A stretch of DNA of 64,000 nt, from NCBI GenBank assembly GCA_009823395.1, contig CM020509.1, forward strand, positions 19,037,501 to 19,101,500, written 5' to 3'. The stretch's first letter is position 1, and each line of letters opens with the position of its first letter. The position numbers and the translations under genes were made by a program. The notes below the pieces were generated by a model. It was not told the DNA's origin, did no database searches, and saw nothing but the letters and a program-made list of their open reading frames with translations. Below are positions 13,110-25,700 of this stretch, piece after piece. This DNA is from Thamnaconus septentrionalis. Its lineage: Eukaryota > Chordata > Actinopteri > Tetraodontiformes > Monacanthidae.

Positions 13110-15220
13110 TCTGATCAACGGTTGCTGTAAGGCAGCCTCACCATCAGAGGGTGACGTTGAGCACTTCTGCAGAAGGCTCCGCTGTTATCGCTCACTTCTC
13201 AATCATGTTCTGCAGCAACAGACGTTGTCTCCACTGTCTTGGCTGGGTTGCAAGGTTGAAATGTGTTTCTTTTTTTTCTTTGTTTCTGCTGCTGCTCCTG
13301 ACATTAAGAGAAGGGGAAGGGCCTTCGTGCGACAGGAAGTTATCTGCAGTAGGAGAAAATGCAGGAGGTGTTTTACCAGAGGTGTTACAGTAAAATAAAC
13401 AAAAACTAAAAAACCCGCAGGCACCCAATGCGAAGTAAGAAAGCAGCAGTCTTCTGCTTCAGTTCTCAGGGGCTGTGCTGAATTTGGTCTGAATTAAAAG
13501 TTTATAAATTGTTAATTTTCTCCAATGGAGATAAGTTATTACAGTTGTGCAGTTTTGTGATAGAATTTTGCCACAATTGCTATTATTTTGATTCCTTTTG
13601 CATAATCCTCTGTAGGCACTCGAAACGGCTGCTTTTCTTTAGTTGATCAATATTATGGTGAGGACATCAGGGGTTCATCAGGGGTTCAAGTTATTGATAG
13701 ACATCAGGGGTTCAAGCTATTGATCGTTAATGTTACATTTTATCATTGTATCGCAGACGGTACCAAAGTTCCTGCAGCAGGAGAACAGTCCCTTGCCAGT
13801 TCGAGCCTTAGGCCCCACCTGAACGCTCTCCGTCGTCCTCGGACTCCCAGTCACACCTCACTCGGAGGCCTCCCGGCAACTTCTGCCTCTAAACTCTCAC
13901 GCAAGTCCCTGGGGAGAATCGGCATCCACACTGAGCCGCACAAAGGTGCCGGGAGTTCACAAGGTGAGACTTGCGCAGGTTTGTGAATTTGCCTATTGCC
14001 ATATTGCCCTGTTGTGATAGGAGATCTCAAAACAACAGGCATTGACATGTAAAGATAATGTACTGTACCTTCTCTCATGACTCCCATGGAAATGTTAATC
14101 TATCCCTTTAAATGGTGACCCACTTGCTAGTTTATGCAAACATGTCAATCTCCTCAGGGTTAATCACTTGCATCTGCCAAGGTTCAGCATGTTTGATTTT
14201 TCTTTTTTTTTTATGAAGAAAAATACACAAGTTATATTGAATTTAAACTGAACTGAACTTATTTGAGAAATTACTTAACTTTATGAAGGACAAACTGAAA
14301 GGGTGCAGTGGTGGTAAACACGCAGGTCTTTTTTTTTGCTGCCTCTCAGCATCTTGACCAGCATCCAGCTCTGTGCAGCCCTGTTCAGCTCTGTGATTTG
14401 CTGCAAAGGACCAACAGGCTCCAACCTAGGCCACACCCCACCCCCACTTTTGGTTCCCATGGCAACGGCTTCTGTTCCACTCCAGTTCACACACATCCTT
14501 GCCTGAAGGCTCGATGAGAGCAGACACAGAGTGCAACCGATGCCATCTGAGGTGTCTCTCAATTTCAGTTTGTGTTGTTTTTTGTGGAGAGAGCGATGGC
14601 GGGTTACTCAGGACCTCGAAGCTGCACCTGGACCGAATTTCCCGCTCACGTTTCCTACAACTCCTCTGCACTGGCGCAGAGAAACGCGACCGCGTCCAGC
14701 TGTGATCTTACACTCTTGACGTGTCTGTTGATCGGCTCCTATCGCTTCTGTATCGTCCCTCTGTTGACACTTTTCACTGGAAAAGGTCGACAGCTGTGGA
14801 GACGTAAGTACGACTTGGAAGTGAACAACGGCTTCAGGTCATCTAAGGCTCTGGACTAAAATATCTTTTTGTTGTTTTCTCTTTATTCAGTTGTATTTTT
14901 ATAAGCGCTCCCTTTCTTCCTTAAGCATCGATTGACTCTGGACTGTGGCTTGTTTTCAGCTGAATGAACAGCAGCAGTACGCAGGAGATGTAACAAAGGC
15001 TTTTGAATTTATGTTGTATTTTTTTATTTGAACAGTTTCTGGTGAAACTACACTAAAGCCAACACCACTGAAAGCTGCCGGGTTGAAAACAAGACTGTTC
15101 GCCACTCCTGCTAAAAACATCGGACAAGGTGAGATGAGATCACACACGAGCACACACACATATCTATACGTATATATGTATGTGTCAGTTTATTTACACG
15201 CATAAACTGACACTTACTTA

Positions 15221-15273
<53 letters not shown>

Positions 15274-16261
15274 ATCTTTGTGTGTGTGTTAATATGTGTA
15301 TATTTAGATTAGATTAGTAGCTTGATTGTCATTTCAATACGTAAAAAAAAAACATGAGGTGGAACGAAATTGTGTATATGTGTATATACATGTATGTGTA
15401 CATGTATGTATGTATGTATGTATATATGTGTATATATACATATATATATATGTATGTATGAATGTATATACATATGTGTGTGTTGAATTTTTATTGTTTG
15501 AAGGCTATGTCTATATATTTTTGATTTAATTATAATTTAAATATACAATAAAAATTTTTAGACAAATAAAATCATGCTGACGTACTATTGATACAATTGA
15601 AAAGAAAGAAGAAACAAAGAAAAGAGAAAAATGGCCCTGTTTATAGAAAAAAAGTAATTCCCTCCCTATTAAGAAGTTGGTAGCAAAAATTAGTTGTGTA
15701 ATTTTTTTTTTTTTTTTTTTTTTTTGCGCTCTCTTTAAAGCCTTGTCGACGACAAGCAAACCTGCCACTTTTCTCACCAAAGGATCCTCCGGTTCTGCAG
15801 CCAGCAGTCCAGCAAAAAGAGCATCGTTGGCAAGATTTGTTGGCTTGGCGTCATGTGGACGTGGTAAGTTTATTTATTCAAGTCGTATTTTTAGTATGGA
15901 ATCAAATACGATGATGCCATTGTTACATTATCTATTGATAATTCCAACCTATTCTTTCTCTGTGAGGGATTTGCACGAGTCTTCACTTCTATTATTTTTT
16001 AACATTATGATTATTTATTTATATTAGGCATGTTGTCGTAGTCCTTTTGGAGCTGAGCAATGCTTTATGGGTGATGATTTATTTCTGTGGAGCAGCCGCT
16101 CAGTCAAACTGTGCCATGACGGGTCGATCAATCATCTCTATCCATCCCACTGCTGGTGAGGTGACAAAGACACAGAGGGTAAACACGAGGACAAGCGGGA
16201 TGCTGGATTGAATTCCTATTGGCTGTAGTCTCGTTACTGGCTCCTCCCACTGCTCTCTCTG

Positions 16262-16330
<69 letters not shown>

Positions 16331-19300
16331 GGCACTGCTACAGCACCGCCATCATCCAGCTCAGGGATGCTGCTCTCCCCTGCTGGAGATACTTGGTGTG
16401 TTTGCCCGGATTTACCCAGAGGATTAAGGGGAATTTTTATTTTTTCTTCTTTTTCACTATTGATTTATTGATTGAATCTCATGGGTCTGCGTCCCAAACA
16501 CCTGCCAGGTTTTAATTCTGCTTCAGTTTTACTGCTGGTAGTTGCATTTTTGTAATAGCGCTGAAACAAATCCCTGTTTTTTCCAAGGATTTAAGATTTG
16601 TTTATTTATTTTTACCCCTACTAGTGTTTTTTTCGTTTGGTTGTCTGATAGTCAGTTCCCCTGCCACTGAGACTGTGATCATGGAAACCATCAAGCTGTA
16701 GTTTTTTGCGTTTGTTTGTACTTTAAGCTGCTGGATTTAATTTCTTTCGAGAGATGTTATGGTCTCCGAAGCTCTCCCTGTCCAACATTCACGTGCGCTT
16801 GACAGCCAAGGGTTTGCTCCGAAATATTCAGCTGCTGTCAGGATGCAAGAAGAACACTGTGGTTTTCCGAGCAGGTGTGTGTGTGTGCTCAACATGTATG
16901 CCGATTAGCGTTGTTCTGAGGGTTTGTTTCTCACTGTGGCTACCACACACGTGGATAGATGGTGTTTCTCTGATCTATTTTTAGCCGGGCTGTTTACTAG
17001 CCATCAGAACTGGAGGGCTCATCTTTCGTTTGCCCGTCTTGGTCACCAAAATGTGACATTTGTAAATTAAGTGTTGCACTTCAGCATGTGAATAATTTAT
17101 TTGGAACTATAAATTCAAATAAATTCAAATCCACCAAAAATATTGATCTGCCACATTGGCTTCGTCCTTCCTTTTCATATTAACCTTTTGCCAAGATCCA
17201 GTTAATTTTTCCCTTAATAGGACACTGTGCTCTCCTGTTTCACCCTGAAATGCACTGAGCTTAATTTGGCCCTGTTTCTCGGTTGGACCTTGTTGTGAAT
17301 CTTGTTGTGTGGCCCTCTGTTTTTCATACATTTATTTTTAGGGAATATAGTATCTTTGTTTTATAGTTGGAGGTTTTATGGATGCTCGTGGAGGCAATAA
17401 TAATTTCACTCAAAACCTTTAATTACCAAAACAACAAAAACAAGCGGTGTACTTTACAAACGGCGGTCAAGTCGAGCCTCTTTTTTTTATTCCCTGGGAC
17501 AAGTGTCAAATGTGTCACAGAGGATTATTGTTGCTGAATGTGTCCACCACTTATTATAACAAGTGGCTTATTGTGAAGGGTCTTGTCAGCCACCACACTG
17601 TGTACTGCGCAGTGATATCCCCTCAGCACTGCACTGTGGAGCAGCATTTGTTAAGCATTGTGCATATTAATTTGGTGGTATTTTTAATCTGCATGTTCTC
17701 CATTAATTCATTTCATTTTATGTTAAATAATTCCATGGTATCCTAATTAAACAAGGCCACTGGTAAAAGTTTTAATTAAATGGGACTGAAAAGCTATGTA
17801 GTTTCGACATTTTTGTGCTTTTTTAAGTCACAAAGATGAGAATGGTGGGCATCTCCTCACTTTAGTATCTCCAGCTTTCCCCATAGTGGCCGCTGTTTTA
17901 CCTTAAAAAGGCTCAGTGCAACATTTGTTGGTTTTTATTTATTTGCTTGTAGTTTGCAGCGTCACAAAGTCAAGCTACAGCTCTGTGGTGACCGTTGTGG
18001 TTGTGGTTGCGTGTCTGTCTGTCACACTCAAGTTGTGGCAAAGGTGGTAGATTCTCTATTGGTGTTCATTGACCAACCAGCAGAGGGCATCATGAGTTGG
18101 CAAACTGCTGCCCACACCAAAAAAAATGCAAACCAAGCAGCACTTTTAGCTGCTGATTCCTCTGAAAAGCTTTTTTGACTTCTTCTTTATAAAAGCAAGT
18201 TTGGTGAGGTCATTTTTTTTCTCCCTGCTGAACGTAATTTGCAGTCCTTCCTCGGAAACGCTTATCCTCACACAGCAGGAGGGGAGGTTGAAGATATCCA
18301 AGGTGCCGTCGCAAACACTGAGGCGCTTATTGTTGTGTTTGCTCTACAGTCCAACCTGTTTCAAGTTGATAGAAATGTTTAGTCTGTCTTCAGGGCTGTG
18401 CCTGCCTGTGTTTCATCTCCTCGTGTTTGCTTTAGCTGCGACACACAGAGAGAAAGGCAGGGAAGAAAATAGTGTAAACTCCAAATCCGGATACGGAGCT
18501 GTGCAAACTTCACTATTTCCCTGTCAGTCAGTCGGTAGCGCGAGTTCTTCATACGAACTATCAGATAAAACAAAACTTCATTCTGATGTATTTTTCCAGT
18601 TTGTTTTATTGTCAAGTGGCCTTGTCTTGGTCAGCTGACTGCACCATAAAGTGAAGACACCCAACACCTCTGGTCCGGCTGAATGCCCTGTCCTGTCCTC
18701 CTCTCCTGAACACCGACACCCCGCTCACTGCTTCTAAATTTAACGTGACTACAATCCAGGTTTTGTCGTGGAGAAGGACACGATTGTAAACAGCAGAGCG
18801 GCAGCAGAGCCTGTTCTTCATTTAGCTTAAATAGGACTTCGTTAGCAGTTGGGTGAGATAACTGCATTTGTTTTTTTTTTATATAAGTGATTGAATTGGT
18901 GTTTGTACTGTCGTTTCCTCCTCACGCAGTGTAAATAAACTGACAGCGCGCAGTGTGTTCATCGGTGTAGTGCTGCGGTGCAATATTTTCGTCCCGCTGC
19001 TATTCTCGATTTGTCTGACGATATTCCCGCAGCTGTGTTGCATAACATTCGCACACTGTCGAGTGTCAAATGGCATTAACTTAATATAAGGTGGCTTCCC
19101 CCTTCATCTTGTGTTAAAGGTCCTGTGTGTAAAATTTGGCTTGCTTTATTATTTTTACATACGTCAAAGGTCAACGTACTGCCCATGAATACAATAATAA
19201 GCAAGTATACTGGCAGTGCAATAAAAGTGATTTGGTTTTTCTAACATTTGGAACAGTTCTCATATATATATAAGAATATACATAGAGCAATATGGGTCTT

Positions 19301-21927
19301 GCTCCTAGTAAATTTTACACACTGGACCTTTAATATGGTCATGTTTTGTTCCTTTTTTTTAATGGCTGCGTGCTCTTTTTGACCGAGCATCATAATTGTC
19401 AGACACTGACGCCATCGCCGGCACATAAATATAATTCGATAGTAGTGCAGCTTCATTGCAAATAATATGATTCTGGTGACCAGAGTCATCCGAACACTGG
19501 ATTGAATTAGGATATGACAGAGTGTGATTTCATTTTCGAAGAGAGAGTTGTTTTTGTTTGTTTTTTAATATTATTACATCGGGATGGTCAGACGAGCAGC
19601 ACCCAGACGGACTCGTCCGTCTGTCAGTCTGATTGGACGGAGCAGCTCCGGGCTGCAGAAATATCCAAGGTGTTGACACCGGAGCTGCGTCCATCCCAGA
19701 CGAGCAGCAGCAGCAGCAGTCATGGAGGGAGGCCTGACATTGATCAGGGTCGTCACTACTCTCACCGCTTGTCCTTTCACAGTGGACAAGAAGACGACAC
19801 CCAAGGCCGGCAGCCAGCAGCAGGGGGGGTCCAGACCCAGCCAGGGCCACGGACCCCCAGATGTGGTGCCAGCCTGCACCTACCAGGACGGGAGGACGGA
19901 GCAGAACAGTGGGAACTGCACGTTTGAAACACCCGCCATCGTCTTGGGGCAAATCTCCAGGGAGGTGGGTGGATATTTCTCTTAGTTGTTGTAGTAGTCG
20001 TACTATAATTTCTAAATTCCTTTTTGTTCCAACTGTGTTTTTTTTAATTAATTTATTACTGTATCACATCAATTTGGGATTCAAAAAAAAAAAGTTGAAT
20101 ATTTGTATCAGAATTCTTCTGGCATTGTAATGATGGGAAGAATAATAAAGATGTATCTCTTTAGCTTTTTATCTGTCAGCATCATGTGAGGAAACACTGA
20201 TGTTTACTAAAAAACTAAAACTAAAATGCAGCTCAGCAACATCCACAACTGCTAGGGATTCCACTTGATTCACCTCTCATCTACTCGAGCCTGTTGTGAA
20301 ATGTCCCCCTGGACTTAATGTGACACTGTTGCTGGGCCTGACACACATGACCTGAGGGTTAGTGGAGTCAAGTATTATGAATGTACTGGACTGTGATAGT
20401 AAAAATAGCTTGCACAAACGTGTGGGTCTTATTCCGTCCCACTGTACTACGGTGTAGTCAACATCCAGGCACTGGTGGTGCAGAATAAATGGCTGCTGGA
20501 CTTTTGTTTGTTTTGCTGGTTTACAAATGGTTTGTGGCAGGATTTTAAATGCGTGGGAGAAATATATTTGACAGAAAAATAGACAGTAGTGGTGGTTGTC
20601 TGTGAAATCATGCAAATCAAAGCTTGGAGGGGTGGTTCTCTCAAATGATGAGCCATGTGATGTAACAGCTGGTATTTACGGGACAGTGTGTGATGATGTC
20701 CAGTCACTGGTGTTTGACTCATGTGCATCTGTTTTAGTTGGCAGTGTGAAACTGATGACATCGCCGAAAGTTAAGAAAACAACTTGAAACGTCTGTTCCT
20801 GTCTGAGGGGCGAGCTGCTGACTCAAGTCTTTTTAATGAGCTTTGTTTCCTTTGCACAGTTCTGCAAAACTGTTGGCACGGATCACCCCTCATACAAATG
20901 ATAAAAATTGGATTTCTATATTGTTTAGTTTTGTCTTGTTGGCTAAAGTTCTTTCCCCTTTATTGTTATGGCACAGTGCCTTAGGCATTGTAATATTTAA
21001 AAATATGACCTATCATAAACCTAGTATTGTGAATTAGTTTATTCTTCTTTATTTATTTATTTAATATTTATTAGTTGCCATGTAAAGACCTTTTGTGGTT
21101 TAAAAACAGATCAATCTATCACCATGTCGTGTTCAGTGGAATCCAGTGGCCATTTGCTGGACCAGAAGGAGAAGGCAGAGTGTGAGAATGTGGCAGCTGT
21201 TGACTTGATACGCTCCTGTTTCTCGATGGATGGATGGTGGATGGATTGGGTTAAATCATACGCAGTCAAATAGTGAGAATTACAGGACAGGAATGCAATC
21301 AGAAGAGTCACTTGCTCCCTATCATACATGGACTCCGTGTTCCCAATCTTCCAGGAAATTGTAACCTGATATGCAGCAATGTGTCATTGATCTTAGTCTG
21401 CCATCAAGTGTTATCCTGCACCTGATGTGGCATCATATTAATATCCACATGGGACGTGTTGGCTATTTAGTGCTCACTAAACAACCCATAGTAAGTCCTG
21501 AAGGAAGTGTATTTCCATGAGCTTTCACTAATGCATAGTATAAAAATGCATCATATACTGTAATTTAAGTAGCATTGCTTCAAGCAGCATGTTCAGGGAA
21601 TGAAGCTCACAGTTGCTCAGCAAGTGACTCATCAACATATTTAATTCTATATACGCTGCTGACCGTCAGGATGTCCGTTCGCACACACACAGCTGCTGGA
21701 AGTGCAGTCAGCCTGGACTCTATGTTGTCATGTTGTAATGGTGTCCACAGAGCCTGTATCCACTTTCCAGAGCCCTGGGTAATGTTGCTGGGGGTCGGAG
21801 GGGTTGGGGGAGTGCTGGATGATTTAATGTAACTCTGGATGGGCGGTTGGGGGCGGGCGGCGGTAATGTAGCCCCTCCAAGCTCTCTCCTCCTCCTCCCC
21901 CCCAGGGAAGCTCAGTGCTCAGCACAG

Positions 21928-21958
<31 letters not shown>

Positions 21959-22704
21959 TCTGGACAGTTTATCAGTTTGCTCGACTCCGGCTGCCTTCAG
22001 TGCCGCCTTAAAGTGACCTCGCCTCTCCGCTGAGTAGGCGGTGCTTCCTCACACCAGAGCCCGCCTCCTTTGTTTTTCCCCTCTCTCTCTCCCCTTTTTT
22101 TTTTTTAGGTGTAATACGGTAACTGCTACACTTTGCAGTCAGTCAGTCAGCCAGTCACTCTGCTTGTGCGCCGGCTTTTTTTTTTTTTTTTTTTTTTTCT
22201 CCCGTGCCGCCTCAGACGAGGAAGACGATCTGATAGGTGGCGCCGCCACCACTGTTTGTCCTGGAGTACCGAGTCTGTCCACGGCTGCCGGGGAGGTGGT
22301 GGTGGTGGTGGCTCCCACCAGTCAAGCCCTGAGGCTGAGGCTGAGCCTGGGGCTGGATCATGGGCTGCACTGGCAGCAGACAGTGCCTTACCGCTGCTCC
22401 CTGTGCTTCCAAGAGGGTAACACAGTCTCCTGTTGTTTGACTGCGCAGCCAGGAATAGATTGAGGCAGACGTAGGCGGCGACGCTTTAGATTTGTTTGTA
22501 ACCTGCTCAACGGCGGCGTTGTTTTGTTTTGTTTTGTCGTCAGGTTTGGTTGTTTTAAACTCGGTAGAAATTGAGAGGGGAACTGTTGGGTGTGGACGGA
22601 GACGGGGAGACGGAGCGTTAAGTGAGTAAGATGCAGCTTGTGAAGGAGTTTGTGTGTCGGTTTGAAGTGTGGAGGAGTGCTGCAGTGCAAAACGGTCCAG
22701 AATG

Positions 22705-22741
<37 letters not shown>

Positions 22742-25700
22742 GTTGATCTGAAAGACAGCGTGCAAAGTTTTCAATCTGCCTCTATATCTTTCAAACGCTT
22801 CACTGGAATTTATATTGAGTTTCCTGTTCCTTCGTCTTTTCTGTTTTACATCTGGCAGCCAAACATGACGCACTGGAGAGGGGAAAAAATCACAGATGTG
22901 TCTGAGTCAGACCGCTGCCATGTAATCTGTCCCACGGCAAACTGCAACATTTCATGACCTGCTGTTGTGATCCGGACGCTCCAGCCATCCCACCAAACGC
23001 TGCAAAGGTTGCGAAGACCTCGCCGTGCACGCGCTCAGCTGTTTACTTTTTTTTTTTTTCTTGTTTGTCTGCAGCGCGACGATGCCGGCAGGCAGAGCGG
23101 GAGTCCGTCCCAGGAGCAGGTCAGCCTTCAAGGAGAGCAGGGTGAGTCGGGTCACATGGCTTCCACAACTCAGTCATCTAAAGTCAACAGTCTGGCGAGC
23201 TCACCTGATGGCTTTAGCATGAGTGGATGTTCTGGCTCGGAGTCGCAGCGGATCGTCTCGCTACGACCGTTCAAACACTGACCTTGTTCCATTGGCTCTT
23301 TTTCCAGCTTTACTGACTGAAATCATTCAACTCATTTTGTCAGAATGTTTTTACTTTCTCAGTAAACAGTCTCCAAGGATTGCTTTCGAAGTCGTAGCTT
23401 TGCTCTTTGGGGTTTTACTAAGCAACGTTCGGTCATTGTCGACTGCCCTGCACTTTACCAAAAGTTAGGTTTCGTGATCAACATGTGCGACCGCGTTGCT
23501 TCGGTGTCATCGCTGCCTTCCCCAGGGAGCGGCAGGTTGACCTCTGACCCCCGCACAGTGGAATGTCAGCCCACCTTTACCGCCTGTAAGAATTTTAAGA
23601 CAAGTTTGATGTTCAGCCTAAGTGCAGTCAGCTGTCAGCAGCTACCAAACACACACACACGCATTCCCTCACACCAGCCGTAATCTCTCCTGTTTTGGCT
23701 CCGCCCCCTTCCCTCGCAGCCTCGGGACTTCCACATGACTGCTCTTACGTTGCGAGAGGTCCTCATATCTGCACTTGAACACATTCTTCTCACCTCAGAG
23801 TTCCCGAAAGCAGCGATGCCGACCTCTCTGACCTCCCTCGCTCTGGGAGTGTGTGTCGGTGAGAGAAATCCCCGAGTCATTCCTGTGAGGCTGCTTTTCC
23901 TCACCCACCGTTGTCACCACTGCTCCCAGAGATAGAGAGGGAGAGAGAGAGGGAGTCACGCCGCATGCAGTAATGAATTGCAGTCTTGGGCCGCAGCCCA
24001 AATTGTGATGCGACCACACCCTGAAACCATATTTGCCTTTTCTTTGCATCTGCATGCCACTTCTCCCAGACTGTCCCTGAAGGCATCAGACAGAATGTTC
24101 AGCTGTTAATTGATCAGCCGTGGTCTTTGTCGGACACACGCTGAAGGAGCCACTTCAGCCTCATCAGTTATCTGTGGTTCGGCTTCCCGGACTGGATCAC
24201 ATCTGTTGCAACCATTCCAGTGAATTCCAACTTTCATTTTTTTTCTACTGTAGCTGATTGGTTGGTTTTTTTTTACATTCTAAGTGTAAAATATCTTCAA
24301 TATGTTAAAGCATTTTTATTGCTTATTGACAAACAAGCTACTAGTGGATTGCACTGCTATTTTGGGTACTTTGTCATTAGAATTTTACAGTACATTAGTG
24401 CACATTTTATCTGGCTGGATTTAATGGAATGCTTCTCATGCTGTTGCTCTGTGCAGCACAGACATTTTCCCCTTCAAGCCCTGTTGACTGGGGGGGTAAA
24501 GATGTGATATCTTGGCACCATCCACTCTGGACCAGCAGCAGTTTTGTTTAAGTATTTAAAGTGGCAGCAGGTGGCGCTGGTCACGTCACCCACCCAGGCT
24601 GGCAGAAGTGGCATTAAACAGCGAGACTGCGACGGTGATTTAAAGTTAAACTGAGCTTTACAGTAAAACTTCAAACGGAGCCTCACTTGGTATTTCCTTT
24701 TTTCTTTTCTCGTCACTTTTTCCAGCACTTAAAAAAAAAAAAAACTCCTCAACATCAGGGAAGAATTTTGTTTTGTTTTTTTACAAGTAGATTCCTGAGT
24801 GGGACAATCTTAGTATTCACTCAGGCCCTGATTACTAAAACCTACAGTGTGTACCCACCTGTTTCCAGCCAGATCGTCAACACAATGCGAATGTCCAGAC
24901 ACAGTTTCCCCTCAGATAAAACAGGAGCTGTCTTTTTTTTCTTTCTTTTTGCTGGCAGCCGGCACCGTCCATTCCTCCAGCGAGCGTCTGGAGAAGGAGG
25001 AGCTGCGCGCTGCTCTGGAGGATGCACTGCAGAGAGCGCAGGAGCAGCACCAGAAGGAGGTGGCTGAGCTGGAGCGGCGGCTGCAGGCCTTCGACCAGGC
25101 CGAGAACAAGGTGCAGCAGGCCTACCAGGAGGAGGCCGACAGGTGCAGGTCCCTGCAGCAGCAGGTGGGGCCCTTCAGAGACATCCAGTCACAATGATTT
25201 CAAACTGGAACCGCTTCCTTCTAAGGCTGCATTCAGACTGCAGGCGATTCTGATTCAAATCGGATTCCTTCTGAAATCTGATTTTTAGGGCTGGCTGTTT
25301 ACACTGTTTTTAGCAAGTGTCCAAATGGGATCTGGCTCAGTTCGGACTGGGCCACATTATTGACCCATCTGACAGGCTGCTGTAGCAGCAACGTCGGAGG
25401 GGAGGTGACGTCATATAAACTAAATGGACTTGTTGCGATACATGGCCTGGAGCTTGGCTTGAATGGAGCCATCTCCCCACAGGCTGATGAGGCAATGACT
25501 TTCCTCAAAGTCAAAACCAATCGGTGTGTTTGGAGCCGTTCAGACTGAGACGCATCTGTTCAAATGTAATTTGAAACTACCTCCCGAAGGTGGTAGCATG
25601 CATGATGACACTTGCGTCGTTGGGTATCTATGTAGTTGTAGAGTTATTTTTAGTTTGGGAAACAGATTCATACAAAGCTGCTTGGTGCGCCACCTGCCTT

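Noticed and set aside
22041..22463. Open frame at the GC-rich island in the mtus1 intron
   Set aside because: Low-complexity Val/Phe runs from GGT and T repeats, with an overlapping frame in another register. No protein similarity.
22631..22705. Short frame [16 protein letters not shown] as a possible alternative mtus1 first exon
   Set aside because: It hits a stop and has no good donor before it. No match to a known isoform start that I can recall.
23309..23362. Peptide [13 protein letters not shown] after a ctttttccag acceptor, resembling the human mtus1 helix ALTVVIQHLLSE
   Set aside because: The flanking residues are not coiled coil, no suitable in-phase donor follows, and exons 19783 and 23075 already cover this part of the protein in phase.
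23724..23868. Putative exon after cctcgcag encoding [15 protein letters not shown]
   Set aside because: It does not align to mtus1, and its inclusion would break the phase that exons 23075 and 24959 share.
25215..25570. Block with recurring ttcagactg motifs in an mtus1 intron, reminiscent of a dispersed fish repeat
   Set aside because: I found no clean inverted or direct termini, so no repeat call is supported.
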